This document shows positions 54,781-62,903 of a stretch of DNA of 64,000 nucleotides, piece by piece (positions within the stretch are counted from its first letter, which is position 1; every line of letters starts with the position of its first letter). Origin of the DNA: Amphibacillus sp. MSJ-3 (lineage in GTDB: Bacteria; Bacillota; Bacilli; Bacillales; Amphibacillaceae); contig NZ_JAHLQM010000005.1 of NCBI RefSeq assembly GCF_018919165.1, positions 39,620 to 103,619 of the forward strand, read 5' to 3'. The notes beneath the pieces are model-generated. The model saw nothing but the letters and a program-made list of their open reading frames with translations. It ran no database searches and had not been told where the DNA came from. Position numbers and translations under genes: made by a program.

Positions 54781-55373
54781 TTGTTCTCAAGTTTGGTGAA
54801 ATGCTCTCAAGTTCTTCGATTTGCTCTCAAGTTTGATGAAATGCTCTCAATTTCTGCGATTTGCTCTCAAGTTTGTGGAAATGCTCTCAAGTTCTGCGAT
54901 TTGCTCTCAAGTTTGGTGAAATGCTCTCAAGTTCCGCGATTTGCTCTCAAGTTTGGTGAAATGCTCTCAAGTTCTTCGATTTGCTCTCAAGTTTTGTGAA
55001 ATACTCTCAAGTTCTTCGATTTGCTCTCAAGTTTTGTGAAATGCTCTCAAGTTCCGCGATTTGCTCTCAAGTCTGGTAAAATGCTCTCAACTTTTACGAT
55101 TTGCTCTCAAGTTTTGTGAAATGCTCTCAAGTTCTTCGATTTGCTCTCAAGTTTTGTGAAATGCTCTCAACTTCTGCGATTTACTCTCAAGTTTGATGAA
55201 ATGCTCTCAACTTTTGTGATTTGCTCTCAAGTTTGATGAAATGCTCTCAAGTTCCGCGATTTGTTCTCAAGTTTGGTGAAATGCTCTCAAGTTCCGCGAT
55301 TTGTTCTCAAGTTTGGTGAAATGCTCTCAACTTTCGCAACTTATTCTCAACTTCATCAAAATACTCTCAACTC
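54781..55373 (+). repeat. Tandem array of ~30 units of exactly 20 bp in two alternating types
   Basis: From 54781 on, every 20 bases starts [A/T]TGCTCTCAA. Two unit types alternate strictly: type A TTGCTCTCAAGTTTGGTGAA and type B ATGCTCTCAAGTTCTGCGAT, with substitutions but no insertion or deletion across about 590 bp; the last two or three units are worn (CTTTCGCAAC, CTTCATCAAA). The array fills the gap between degV and comFA. There are no spacers, so it is not CRISPR. 20 is not divisible by 3 and frames through it are short, so it is not a protein repeat. No comFA promoter was seen between the array and the gene. Confidence 0.95.
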
Positions 55374-55406
55374 ATTAATTAAACCATAAAAAGGAGGATT
55401 AAAAAA

Positions 55407-56750
55407 TTGAATAACTATGCCAAACGCTTTGCTGGGCGATTACTGCTTCGTGATGAACTCAAACTTACCGAACCTGAATTCACAGACTTAACATTAAGGA
55501 AGCAACTCACTCCTATTCAGGCAATTACAAAACACTATTTTTCTTATCGTTGTGAGAGGTGCGGTAACACAGCTAAAGATCTTTTTGGAAAAATTCCCTG
55601 CTCAAATTGCCGTCAAAATCATCATTATTGTCGGAAGTGTATTCAGATGGGACGTATAATGTTTTGCACGCCACTTTATAAATGGACTGGCCCACCTCCG
55701 ATTTGGCCACCACAATCAGAAGAACCGCTTGGGTGGGGAGGAAAACTAACCCCCGCACAGCAACAGGCATCTGATCAGATTATCAAAGCAATTAAAACTA
55801 AACAAGCTGAACTGTTAATCAACGCAGTTTGTGGATCAGGTAAAACAGAGATGCTATTTGAAGGTATCGCTTTAGCAATTACCCAACAGAAACGAATTTG
55901 TCTAACCTCACCAAGGGCCGATGTGATCAGAGAGTTACTCCCTAGATTCCAACAGGCATTTCCAGAAACATCAATTGTCGGTTTATACGGTGGAAGTGGT
56001 AAGAATCATCAAACTGCACAAATCACACTGGCTACAACACACCAACTTTTACGCTATGACCATGCTTTTGACTTACTGATTATTGACGAGATAGATGCTT
56101 TTCCCTATCATGCCGATCCCAGTTTACCGTATGCAGCTCGCCGAGCACAAAAACAAGATGCGACAATGATTTATCTCACAGCAACGCCACGACAAGATTT
56201 ACTTAAACGAAAGCCACCAACCGTCTTTGTCCCAGTTCGCTATCATGGCCACCCATTACCCCTACCTAAGTCCAAGTTAACCTATAAACTTTCCCCAAGC
56301 GAACTACCAACTTGTTTTTGGAATTGGTTCAATCAAAGAAAAAATAAAACTCGCCAACTGCTCGTTTTCACCGCAACGATTGAACAAGCAGAAAAGTATC
56401 GTCCATCTCTAGTTGAAAGACTTCCTGATAAAGTCATCCACTCCGTCCATGCTGAAGATTCTGATCGAATTGAGAAAGTTCAACAATTCCGAAAAAAAGA
56501 AATTGATATTCTCTTAACAACAACGATCCTAGAAAGAGGTGTGACTTTTCCATCGGTGGATGTCGCTGTGATTGATGCAGGACATCAAGTCTTTGATCAA
56601 GCGGCACTTGTACAAATAGCGGGGCGTGCTGGTCGCAGTCCAGATGACCCAACAGGAGAAGTCGTCTTTATTCATGATGGCAAAACAAGAGCAATTCGAG
56701 ACTCTATCACAGCAATAAGATTAATGAATAAACGTGCAGGTTTTCATTAA
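55407..56750 (+). CDS. comFA: Competence helicase ComFA
   Basis: A 447-residue ssDNA-dependent ATPase driving uptake of transforming DNA. An N-terminal four-Cys zinc motif (CERCG, CSNC, CRKC, C; ~48-85), Walker A INAVCGSGKTEM, DEAD-type box LLIIDEIDAFPYHAD, YLTATP, and the C-terminal helicase half with TTTILERGVTFPSVDVAV and QIAGRAGRSPDDP. Start TTG 55407 after AAAGGAGG. Preceded by the 20-bp array; followed by comFC after 33 bases. Confidence 0.95.
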   Translation: MNNYAKRFAGRLLLRDELKLTEPEFTDLTLRKQLTPIQAITKHYFSYRCERCGNTAKDLFGKIPCSNCRQNHHYCRKCIQMGRIMFCTPLYKWTGPPPIWPPQSEEPLGWGGKLTPAQQQASDQIIKAIKTKQAELLINAVCGSGKTEMLFEGIALAITQQKRICLTSPRADVIRELLPRFQQAFPETSIVGLYGGSGKNHQTAQITLATTHQLLRYDHAFDLLIIDEIDAFPYHADPSLPYAARRAQKQDATMIYLTATPRQDLLKRKPPTVFVPVRYHGHPLPLPKSKLTYKLSPSELPTCFWNWFNQRKNKTRQLLVFTATIEQAEKYRPSLVERLPDKVIHSVHAEDSDRIEKVQQFRKKEIDILLTTTILERGVTFPSVDVAVIDAGHQVFDQAALVQIAGRAGRSPDDPTGEVVFIHDGKTRAIRDSITAIRLMNKRAGFH

Positions 56751-56783
56751 ATAAAATATATATTTAGGAAAGAGGCGATTAAG

Positions 56784-57452
56784 ATTCATTGTTATATATG
56801 TTTAGAAACGATTGAAGCCCAGGTTACTTGGTCCACACTATTAGCATTCACGATTCAATCCCCAATTTGCGAACGGTGTCACAGTCAACTTGAATTAATC
56901 ACAACACCAGCTTGTCACTACTGTGGTCGTGATGATGTGACAAGTTGTCACGATTGCAGGCGCTGGGAACAAAAGCACTTGCTATTAAAGAATCGTGCTG
57001 TTTATCGGTATAATGATTTTTTAAAAACACTAATTAGCCAGTTTAAATATCGTGGTGATTATGCACTTGTTCATTGTTTTAAACAGGATTTTACTCAAGC
57101 TTTTAAACAAGCATTTCCTACCATTGATAAAAAAACAAAGTTAGTTCCAATTCCATTAAGCACAGAACGTCTATCTGCAAGAGCCTTTAACCAAGCAGAA
57201 GCCTTGGCTAGCTTACTTCCATATCAACAGCTCCCACTTTTAAAGCGGATTGAAGGCGAAAAACAAGCCAAAAAAAATCGTCAGGCCCGCTTAACAAGCA
57301 AAAACCCCTTCGAACTCACTAAAAGATGTGAACCAGAGCCAGTGATTATCATTGATGATATTTATACGACGGGTGCAACAATTCACCATGCGGCTCATGT
57401 TCTAAAAAGAAATGGTTATCAGAAAATAGCTAGTTTTACTTTGGCACGGTAA
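56784..57452 (+). CDS. comFC: Competence protein ComFC, apparent ATT start
   Basis: A 222-residue phosphoribosyltransferase-fold protein (B. subtilis 229). The frame upstream of the first ordinary start (GTG 56937) still encodes the essential zinc finger: IHCYICLETIEAQVTWSTLL, CERCHSQL, CHYCGRDDVTSCHDCRRW. No ATG, GTG or TTG exists between the comFA stop and this region; the frame opens at ATT 56784, 8 bases after GGAAAGAGG. Later motifs: FKYRGDYALV, LVPIPLSTERLSARAFNQAE and the PRPP loop VIIIDDIYTTGATIHHAA. Starting at 56937 would delete the zinc domain. ComFC works with ComFA in DNA uptake. Confidence 0.85.
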   Translation: MHCYICLETIEAQVTWSTLLAFTIQSPICERCHSQLELITTPACHYCGRDDVTSCHDCRRWEQKHLLLKNRAVYRYNDFLKTLISQFKYRGDYALVHCFKQDFTQAFKQAFPTIDKKTKLVPIPLSTERLSARAFNQAEALASLLPYQQLPLLKRIEGEKQAKKNRQARLTSKNPFELTKRCEPEPVIIIDDIYTTGATIHHAAHVLKRNGYQKIASFTLAR

Positions 57453-57457
57453 TAGCT

Positions 57458-57484
57458 TACAAAATTAGAAGTAGGAGCCGATAT
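57458..57484 (+). promoter_or_regulatory. Sigma-D promoter upstream of yvyF
   Basis: TACA (57458-57461), exactly 15 bases, GCCGATAT (57477-57484): the sigma-D -10 consensus is perfect and the -35 (TAAA) has one mismatch. A possible sigma-A -10, TATAAT, lies at 57491. It places the flagellar genes downstream under motility control. Confidence 0.75.
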
Positions 57485-57530
57485 ATATGTTATAATCCAG
57501 ATAGGAATTTAGTTAAAGGTGGGAGCTTTA

Positions 57531-57956
57531 ATGGCAGAATTAGATAATTGTATGAACTGTGGAAAATTATATGTTCGGGTAACACGTACGATTTGTCAGG
57601 ATTGCTATAAAGAGGAAGAGAAGAAGTTCCGAATTGTCTATGACTTTATGAAAAAAAGAATTAACCGCGAAGCAACAATTTCAGAAATCTATGAAGGTAC
57701 TGGGGTAGAAGAAGAACTAATCATCAAATTTGTCAAAGAAAAACGATTGCGTGCCAATCAATTCCCGAATTTAAACTATCCTTGCGAACGTTGTGGTGAT
57801 CCAATTACTGATGGGAAGTTATGTACTTCCTGTTCTAAAACTTTGACTAAAGAGCTAGAAATTCAAGATGAAATCACTGCGATTGAACAACGAATTGATG
57901 ATGAAGATAGAGAAAAAGTTAGAACTTATTTTGCCATTGACAAAACAAATAAATAA
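57531..57956 (+). CDS. yvyF: Flagellar operon protein YvyF (TIGR03826 family)
   Basis: A 141-residue protein, MAELDNCMNCGKLYVRVTRT, with two zinc-knuckle Cys clusters (CMNC/CQDC and CERCGDPITDGKLCTSC) around a helical middle. Start ATG 57531 after AAAGGTGGGAG. The family lies between comF and flgM in Bacilli; the exact function is unproven, with a role in flagellar gene regulation proposed. Confidence 0.9.
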   Translation: MAELDNCMNCGKLYVRVTRTICQDCYKEEEKKFRIVYDFMKKRINREATISEIYEGTGVEEELIIKFVKEKRLRANQFPNLNYPCERCGDPITDGKLCTSCSKTLTKELEIQDEITAIEQRIDDEDREKVRTYFAIDKTNK

Positions 57957-57959
57957 GAT

Positions 57960-57986
57960 TAAACATTTTTTTAATTAAGTCGATAT
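57960..57986 (+). promoter_or_regulatory. Sigma-D promoter of flgM
   Basis: TAAA (57960-57963), exactly 15 bases, GTCGATAT (57979-57986), one mismatch to GCCGATAT. Since FlgM is the anti-sigma-D factor, this gives a negative feedback loop. Confidence 0.75.
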
Positions 57987-58027
57987 AAAGGTTAGAATAG
58001 TAACCGTTAAGAAAGAGGTGGGTGGTC

Positions 58028-58291
58028 TTGAAAATACATGGCTCAAATCAACCAAAAGTGAATCCATATCAAAAGCAACTTCAGAAGTACGCCCAAAATC
58101 GAACGGAAAAACAAGCAAAAGCAGATCAGTTGCAAATTTCGGATCAAGCAAAGAAAATGCAAGAATTAAGTGGTGTTCATCCGGCTCGTGAAAAACGAGT
58201 AGAAGTAATCAAAGCTCAGGTTGAGTCAGGAAACTACAAAGTAGAACCGGAAAAAGTAGCTGAAAAGTTACTATCATTTTGGAGTAAATAA
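58028..58291 (+). CDS. flgM: Anti-sigma-D factor FlgM
   Basis: An 87-residue protein (B. subtilis 88) starting with TTG 58028, 7 bases after AGAGGTG. MKIHGSNQPKVNPYQKQLQK at the N-terminus, LQISDQAKKMQEL in the middle and the sigma-binding C-terminal helices VEVIKAQVESGNYKVEPEKVA are clear. It binds SigD until the hook is complete. Confidence 0.93.
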   Translation: MKIHGSNQPKVNPYQKQLQKYAQNRTEKQAKADQLQISDQAKKMQELSGVHPAREKRVEVIKAQVESGNYKVEPEKVAEKLLSFWSK

Positions 58292-58359
58292 AACTCAAAC
58301 TAAATTGTATTTCTTTAGCAGGAGTAGAGTTCGAGTGAAACAAGGGAGGACTTAACCTC

Positions 58360-58854
58360 ATGTCAATTATCCGTATTTTGTCACCACTTAAGCAACTTAT
58401 TCAACTTCACGAAAGTTTACTTCAATTATCATTATTGAAAACAGAGTTACTTAAAAAAGGTGACATAGAAGGCATCCAAAAGATTTTAAAAACTGAACAA
58501 AAGCATATCCAAGCAATTAAGAAATTTGAAAAAGAACGCTTAATTGCTGTTGACGAATGGGCAGAAAAGCATCAACTCAATGATGAAGAAAAAACTGTGA
58601 CGACTATTTTGGAACACGTATCAGATGATGACGAAAGAAAGCAACTAGAAGAATTGTCAACAGAATTAGCAAATCTATTAGTAGAATTAAAGGCACAGGA
58701 AGGACTCAATCAACAATTGACCAATCAATCATTACAGTTTGTTCAATTGAACCTAGATATGATAAGTCCAACAATTGAACAAGTTAATTATGGAAATGCA
58801 AAAAATCAAAACGATCCTCAATCGAAGCGATCTGTCTTTGATTCAAAAGCCTAG
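58360..58854 (+). CDS. flgN: Flagellar chaperone FlgN
   Basis: A 164-residue, almost entirely helical protein of FlgN/YvyG type (HESLLQLSLLKTELLKKGDI, LKTEQKHIQAIKKFEKERL). It is a secretion chaperone for the hook-filament junction proteins FlgK and FlgL encoded next. GGGAGGA ribosome site. Confidence 0.9.
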   Translation: MSIIRILSPLKQLIQLHESLLQLSLLKTELLKKGDIEGIQKILKTEQKHIQAIKKFEKERLIAVDEWAEKHQLNDEEKTVTTILEHVSDDDERKQLEELSTELANLLVELKAQEGLNQQLTNQSLQFVQLNLDMISPTIEQVNYGNAKNQNDPQSKRSVFDSKA

Positions 58855-58866
58855 GAGGATTTTAAT

Positions 58867-60381
58867 ATGGTATCAACTTTTCAAGGTTTAGAAATGGCAA
58901 AGCGGGCCTTAAATGCACAACAAGCCGCTTTATATACAACATCACATAACATATCTAATGCGAATACAGTAGGCTATACCAGACAACGGGTTAATTTTGA
59001 ACAGATCAGTTCATTATCCTCCAGCCGTGAACCGGGTGGAGTTGTCAGTGGCGTCGGAAGTGGAGTAGAAGCAGGTTCAATCGAACGTATTCGTGATCAA
59101 TTTTTAGATACGCAATATCGGAAAGAGAATAGTAAATATGGCTATTATCAATCACAGGCTCAAGCACTAAAACAAATGGAAAATTTATTGAATGAACCGA
59201 CAGAAGAAGGTTTAGCATTTGTTTTAGAAGATTTCTTCAATAGTCTTCAGGACTTAAATGGAAATGCCGACCACGCAGGAACACGCACGGTCGTTGCTCA
59301 ACGGGGGGAAGCGGTAGCTGAAACCTTCCGCTATTTATCCTCATCCATTAAAGATGTGCAGGATGACTTGAAAAATCAAATCGATGTGACAGTTGAGGAC
59401 TTAAATTCAATTTTAAAACAAATTGATGCGATTAATAATGAGATTGCTGGTATCGAACCACATGGATTAGTGCCAAATGATCTATATGATGAGCGTGATC
59501 GTTTAATTGACACTTTGTCAACGATGGTTGATATCGAGGTTTCCTATGGAAAAAGTAGTGGACAACCAAGTCCAATTGCAGAAGGAATTGCAACAATCAC
59601 ATTAAAAAATGGTGATCAACACATTAGTTTGGTTGATGGGGATTCAAGATCCTATAGTCAATTTGAAGTTAGCGCAGATTCAGACGGTAATATTACCGAA
59701 TTTACAATCACAAATGAAGAATTGAATGAAACAGAAACTATTCTAGCAGCAGACTTTACTTCAAAAGGATCAATGAAAGCATTGCTTGAAATGAACGGCT
59801 ATGTTGATGGGAATGAGATACATGGTTATTACAATGAGGTAAAGGCAGATCTAGAATTGATGCTGGTGACTTATGCTGAGGAATTCAATAAAGTCCATCA
59901 AGCTGGATTTGATTTGGATGGAAACCAAGGAGGGGAATTCTTCACCTTTGATGAGAATGATCCACTTGGAACAATTGCCGTAAATGAAGAAATCCTTAAT
60001 AACCCGGATCTAATCGCAGCGAGTTCAAAAGAAAACAGCGGTACGGGTGATGGAACGAATGCCATTGATCTAGCAGAAGTTTATAACAAGCTAGGTGCTG
60101 GAGAATTTGGCGAACGGACATCTGTTAAGAGCTTTTACCAATCATTAATCGGTGAATTAGGTGTAAAAACGAAAGAAGCAAACCGGATGACGGATAACAG
60201 TGCGGTTCTTCGCCAACAGGTCGAGGAGAATCGTATGTCGGTTAGTTCGGTTTCCCTTGATGAAGAAATGAGTAACTTAATTAAATTTCAACATGCCTAT
60301 AATGCAGCGGCGAGAAGTATGACCACAGTAGATGAAATGCTCGATCGAATTATTAACCAAATGGGCTTAGTCGGAAGGTAG
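58867..60381 (+). CDS. flgK: Flagellar hook-associated protein FlgK
   Basis: A 504-residue junction protein (HAP1). The N-terminal rod motif ALYTTSHNISNANTVGYTRQ and the C-terminal helix VSLDEEMSNLIKFQHAYNAA are the conserved D0/D1 parts that pack into the hook-filament junction; the middle (~290-400) is variable. CTAGGAGG ribosome site, 12 bases after flgN. Confidence 0.96.
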   Translation: MVSTFQGLEMAKRALNAQQAALYTTSHNISNANTVGYTRQRVNFEQISSLSSSREPGGVVSGVGSGVEAGSIERIRDQFLDTQYRKENSKYGYYQSQAQALKQMENLLNEPTEEGLAFVLEDFFNSLQDLNGNADHAGTRTVVAQRGEAVAETFRYLSSSIKDVQDDLKNQIDVTVEDLNSILKQIDAINNEIAGIEPHGLVPNDLYDERDRLIDTLSTMVDIEVSYGKSSGQPSPIAEGIATITLKNGDQHISLVDGDSRSYSQFEVSADSDGNITEFTITNEELNETETILAADFTSKGSMKALLEMNGYVDGNEIHGYYNEVKADLELMLVTYAEEFNKVHQAGFDLDGNQGGEFFTFDENDPLGTIAVNEEILNNPDLIAASSKENSGTGDGTNAIDLAEVYNKLGAGEFGERTSVKSFYQSLIGELGVKTKEANRMTDNSAVLRQQVEENRMSVSSVSLDEEMSNLIKFQHAYNAAARSMTTVDEMLDRIINQMGLVGR

Positions 60382-60389
60382 GGAGATAA

Positions 60390-61304
60390 ATGCGTGTATC
60401 ACAAGGAATGATATCCAACAATATGCTTAAGAACATTAGCAGCAGCTATGGTAGTTTAAACAAATATATGAATCAACTATCCTCTGGGAAAAAGATTACC
60501 AGACCATCTGATGACCCGGTTGTTGCCATGAAGGGGATGGGCTATCGCTCACAACTATCGAATATAAAGCAATATGAGCGGAACTTAGGTGAAGTTCATA
60601 ATTGGATTGATAATACCGATGAGGCAATGAGTGAAGTAACTTTGATTATGCATAAAATCAATGATCTGACCATACAGGCAAGCAACGGAACTTATGATGG
60701 TGAAGATCGGTCGAATATTGGTAAGGAAGTTGATCAACTGATTGATCAGCTAGTCAATATAGCTAATACACGAGTCAACGACAAGTACTTATTCAATGGG
60801 ACAGATACAAACGGTGTGATTGATGAAGAAGGAAATCGAATTCCGCCCTTTACCCGTGACGAAGATGGCAATTTCACAGTATCAAACAATAAAGAAGATG
60901 TCCTAATAGAAATTTCCGCGGGGGTCAGATTCAAAGTTAATTCGGATCCCTCCAGCGTCTTTTCTAAGGAATTCTTTGACGACCTACAAAAGTTGGCTGA
61001 TGATTTAAATAATGGTGACATCCCTGATGAAGGGATTGGAAGTCATCTTGAGACGATTGAGGGTCACTTAAATAAGACCTTAAGTGAGCATGCTACTATT
61101 GGAGCGCGAAAGAATCGAATTGAATTAATCGAAAATCGTTTAGCAAACCAAAGTATTAGTGCAGAAAGTATGATGTCAGATAATGAGGATGCCGATGTTG
61201 TCGAAGTGATTATGAGTTTGACAATGCAGGAAGCGATCCACCGTGCATCTCTAAGTGCTGGTGCACGAGTTTTACAACCGACACTATTAGATTTTCTTAG
61301 ATAA
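60390..61304 (+). CDS. flgL: Flagellar hook-associated protein FlgL
   Basis: A 304-residue junction protein (HAP3). Flagellin-like ends: RVSQGMISNNMLKNISSSYG, LSSGKKITRPSDDPVVAMKG and the C-terminal VVEVIMSLTMQEAIHRASLS. Starts 8 bases after flgK. Confidence 0.95.
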   Translation: MRVSQGMISNNMLKNISSSYGSLNKYMNQLSSGKKITRPSDDPVVAMKGMGYRSQLSNIKQYERNLGEVHNWIDNTDEAMSEVTLIMHKINDLTIQASNGTYDGEDRSNIGKEVDQLIDQLVNIANTRVNDKYLFNGTDTNGVIDEEGNRIPPFTRDEDGNFTVSNNKEDVLIEISAGVRFKVNSDPSSVFSKEFFDDLQKLADDLNNGDIPDEGIGSHLETIEGHLNKTLSEHATIGARKNRIELIENRLANQSISAESMMSDNEDADVVEVIMSLTMQEAIHRASLSAGARVLQPTLLDFLR

Positions 61305-61322
61305 AAATACCTAATAATGATA

Positions 61323-61358
61323 TAAAGAGCTGGTCAGGTAGCTGATTTAGCTCTTTAA
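61323..61358 (+). terminator. Hairpin between flgL and yviE
   Basis: TAAAGAGCT pairs with AGCTCTTTA, with CAG/CTG inside; no long T-run, so partial termination or mRNA processing rather than a strong stop. Confidence 0.5.
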
Positions 61359-61396
61359 GTGTCATTATGGTTATAACCTAGTTAGGAAGTGATTAG

Positions 61397-61987
61397 ATGC
61401 GAGTTCCACAAGTTCGATTACAATCACAACTTGCTCAAATTTCGCTCGATACCAAAAATGCGGAACAAGATATTCGCCAACCGAAGGCTAGACAGGAAAT
61501 TCATCAACCATCAGCGGATCTTTCCATTCGAACACAACCATCTCGTTTAACAATCGACCAATCGCAAGCATGGTATGATATGGGATTAAAGAGTGCTAAA
61601 GTATCACATGAAGACTTCGCTAAAGCAGGCTATCAAAAATTGATGAGTGGCATTGCGAGACGAAGACAGGAAGGCGATGAGCAAATGAAAATAGAAGATG
61701 GTGGAAACGCCTTATTGGCTCAAGCTGTCCGTAATGCATATGAGGACCAAAAACCGATCAATATTAAATTTATTCCATCTGTCTTCTCAGTAAAAACCGA
61801 ATATCAACCAGCAGAAGTTGATATTCGTGTTAAAGTCAATCAACCAGTGATTCGAAATACTCCGAACAAACCAATTATGACTTATAGCCCAGGTAAAGTT
61901 ACGACAGGCATTAGACAAGAAAATGATTTAATCGTTGATTTTGAAAATCTCTACTTCCGAAATTTCGGATTTGAAATGTCAATCTAA
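61397..61987 (+). CDS. yviE: DUF6470 family protein YviE
   Basis: A 196-residue protein with repeated Q-P-rich strands (IRQPKARQEIHQPSADLSIR), a helical middle (DMGLKSAKVSHEDFAKAGYQ) and AEVDIRVKVNQPVIRNTPNK before a Tyr-Ser-Pro-Gly motif. It matches YviE, always encoded between flgL and fliW in Bacilli. Function unknown. Confidence 0.88.
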   Translation: MRVPQVRLQSQLAQISLDTKNAEQDIRQPKARQEIHQPSADLSIRTQPSRLTIDQSQAWYDMGLKSAKVSHEDFAKAGYQKLMSGIARRRQEGDEQMKIEDGGNALLAQAVRNAYEDQKPINIKFIPSVFSVKTEYQPAEVDIRVKVNQPVIRNTPNKPIMTYSPGKVTTGIRQENDLIVDFENLYFRNFGFEMSI

Positions 61988-62003
61988 AAGAAGGGTATGA
62001 ACT

Positions 62004-62444
62004 ATGAACATACAAACAAAATATTTCGGCGCTCTTACAATAGCAGAAGCTGATTTAATCAAATTCCCAAATGGATTACCTGGCTTTCCAGATGAAAAGA
62101 ATTTTGCCTTAATCAATATCCCAGATAATCCAACCTTTTTAGTTTTACAATCAATCACAGAAGAGAATATCGCCTTTATTGTGATGCCACCTTTAGAGCT
62201 CTATCAAGATTATGAAGTGAAACTTGATGATTCAACTCTTGAACTTCTTGAGATTGAGTCAGAACAGGATGTCAGCTTACTTGGGATCATTACATTAAAA
62301 GAGAAGTTTTCTAAGAGTACAATCAATCTTCAAGCACCAATCGTCATCAACCATAGGAAGCGATTAGCCAAACAATACATTACAAATCATAAAGCATATT
62401 CAACACAGACACCACTCACACCTGTTCAGGAACAGGAGGTATAA
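62004..62444 (+). CDS. fliW: Flagellar assembly factor FliW
   Basis: A 146-residue protein: [35 protein letters not shown], and the conserved [20 protein letters not shown]. FliW binds flagellin or CsrA; when flagellin is exported FliW releases from it and inhibits CsrA. Only two bases separate its stop from csrA. Confidence 0.95.
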   Translation: MNIQTKYFGALTIAEADLIKFPNGLPGFPDEKNFALINIPDNPTFLVLQSITEENIAFIVMPPLELYQDYEVKLDDSTLELLEIESEQDVSLLGIITLKEKFSKSTINLQAPIVINHRKRLAKQYITNHKAYSTQTPLTPVQEQEV

Positions 62445-62446
62445 CG

Positions 62447-62671
62447 ATGCTTGTACTTACTCGTCGATTAAATGAAGCGATTCAAATTGGAGAAAACATC
62501 GAAGTGAAAATTGTTGCGATAGAAGGCGACCAAATTAAACTAGGTATCACTGCTCCAAAGGAAATCGATGTCCATCGAAAAGAAATTTATTTAGAAATTC
62601 AACAAGAAAATAAGGAAGCCTTGAATAATCCAAAAGATCTATTAGATTTTTTCCAAAATAGTGATCAATAA
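62447..62671 (+). CDS. csrA: Carbon storage regulator CsrA, translational repressor of hag
   Basis: A 74-residue RNA-binding dimer: [40 protein letters not shown]. The Arg/Val region that contacts GGA in RNA is intact, as is the C-terminal extension typical of FliW-controlled CsrA. Its target, the hag leader, is next (see 62856). GGAGG ribosome site inside fliW's end. Confidence 0.96.
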   Translation: MLVLTRRLNEAIQIGENIEVKIVAIEGDQIKLGITAPKEIDVHRKEIYLEIQQENKEALNNPKDLLDFFQNSDQ

Positions 62672-62776
62672 AGCTTTAGGATTGAATCTATTTACCATAG
62701 AAAGGTTTAAAAAACAAGATGCTAACTAGAAAATCAATAAACAAAGCTCTTTTTATTAAAAAAACTTAAAAATTAT

Positions 62777-62803
62777 TAAACTTTCTTACAGGTCATCCGA
62801 TAT
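62777..62803 (+). promoter_or_regulatory. Sigma-D promoter of hag
   Basis: TAAA (62777-62780), exactly 15 bases, TCCGATAT (62796-62803); one mismatch to TAAA-N15-GCCGATAT. The expected transcript starts near 62811, giving a ~93-base leader. Confidence 0.88.
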
Positions 62804-62821
62804 AGTAAGTGAAAGCAAAAC

Positions 62822-62895
62822 AGGATAAGAGACGGCCGCTTTTATCCTACTGCTTGCCACAAGGATGTGGCATTATAATAAACAACTCAAGGAGG
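62822..62895 (+). promoter_or_regulatory. hag leader: stabilising hairpin and two CsrA-binding sites
   Basis: AGGATAA...TTATCCT (62822-62848) makes a 5' hairpin. GCCACA-AGGA-TGTGGC (62856-62871) presents AGGA exactly in a hairpin loop, the classic high-affinity CsrA site. The Shine-Dalgarno AAGGAGG (62889-62895) is the second GGA site. CsrA bridging the two would block ribosomes, as known for B. subtilis hag. Confidence 0.8.
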
Positions 62896-62903
62896 AAATT
62901 ACA

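Noticed and set aside
54760..54999. 79-residue frame across the 20-bp array
   Set aside because: The 20-bp period is not a multiple of 3 and the frame ends after 12 units; no ribosome site.
54781..55373. CRISPR array
   Set aside because: 20-bp units are contiguous with no spacers and no cas genes.
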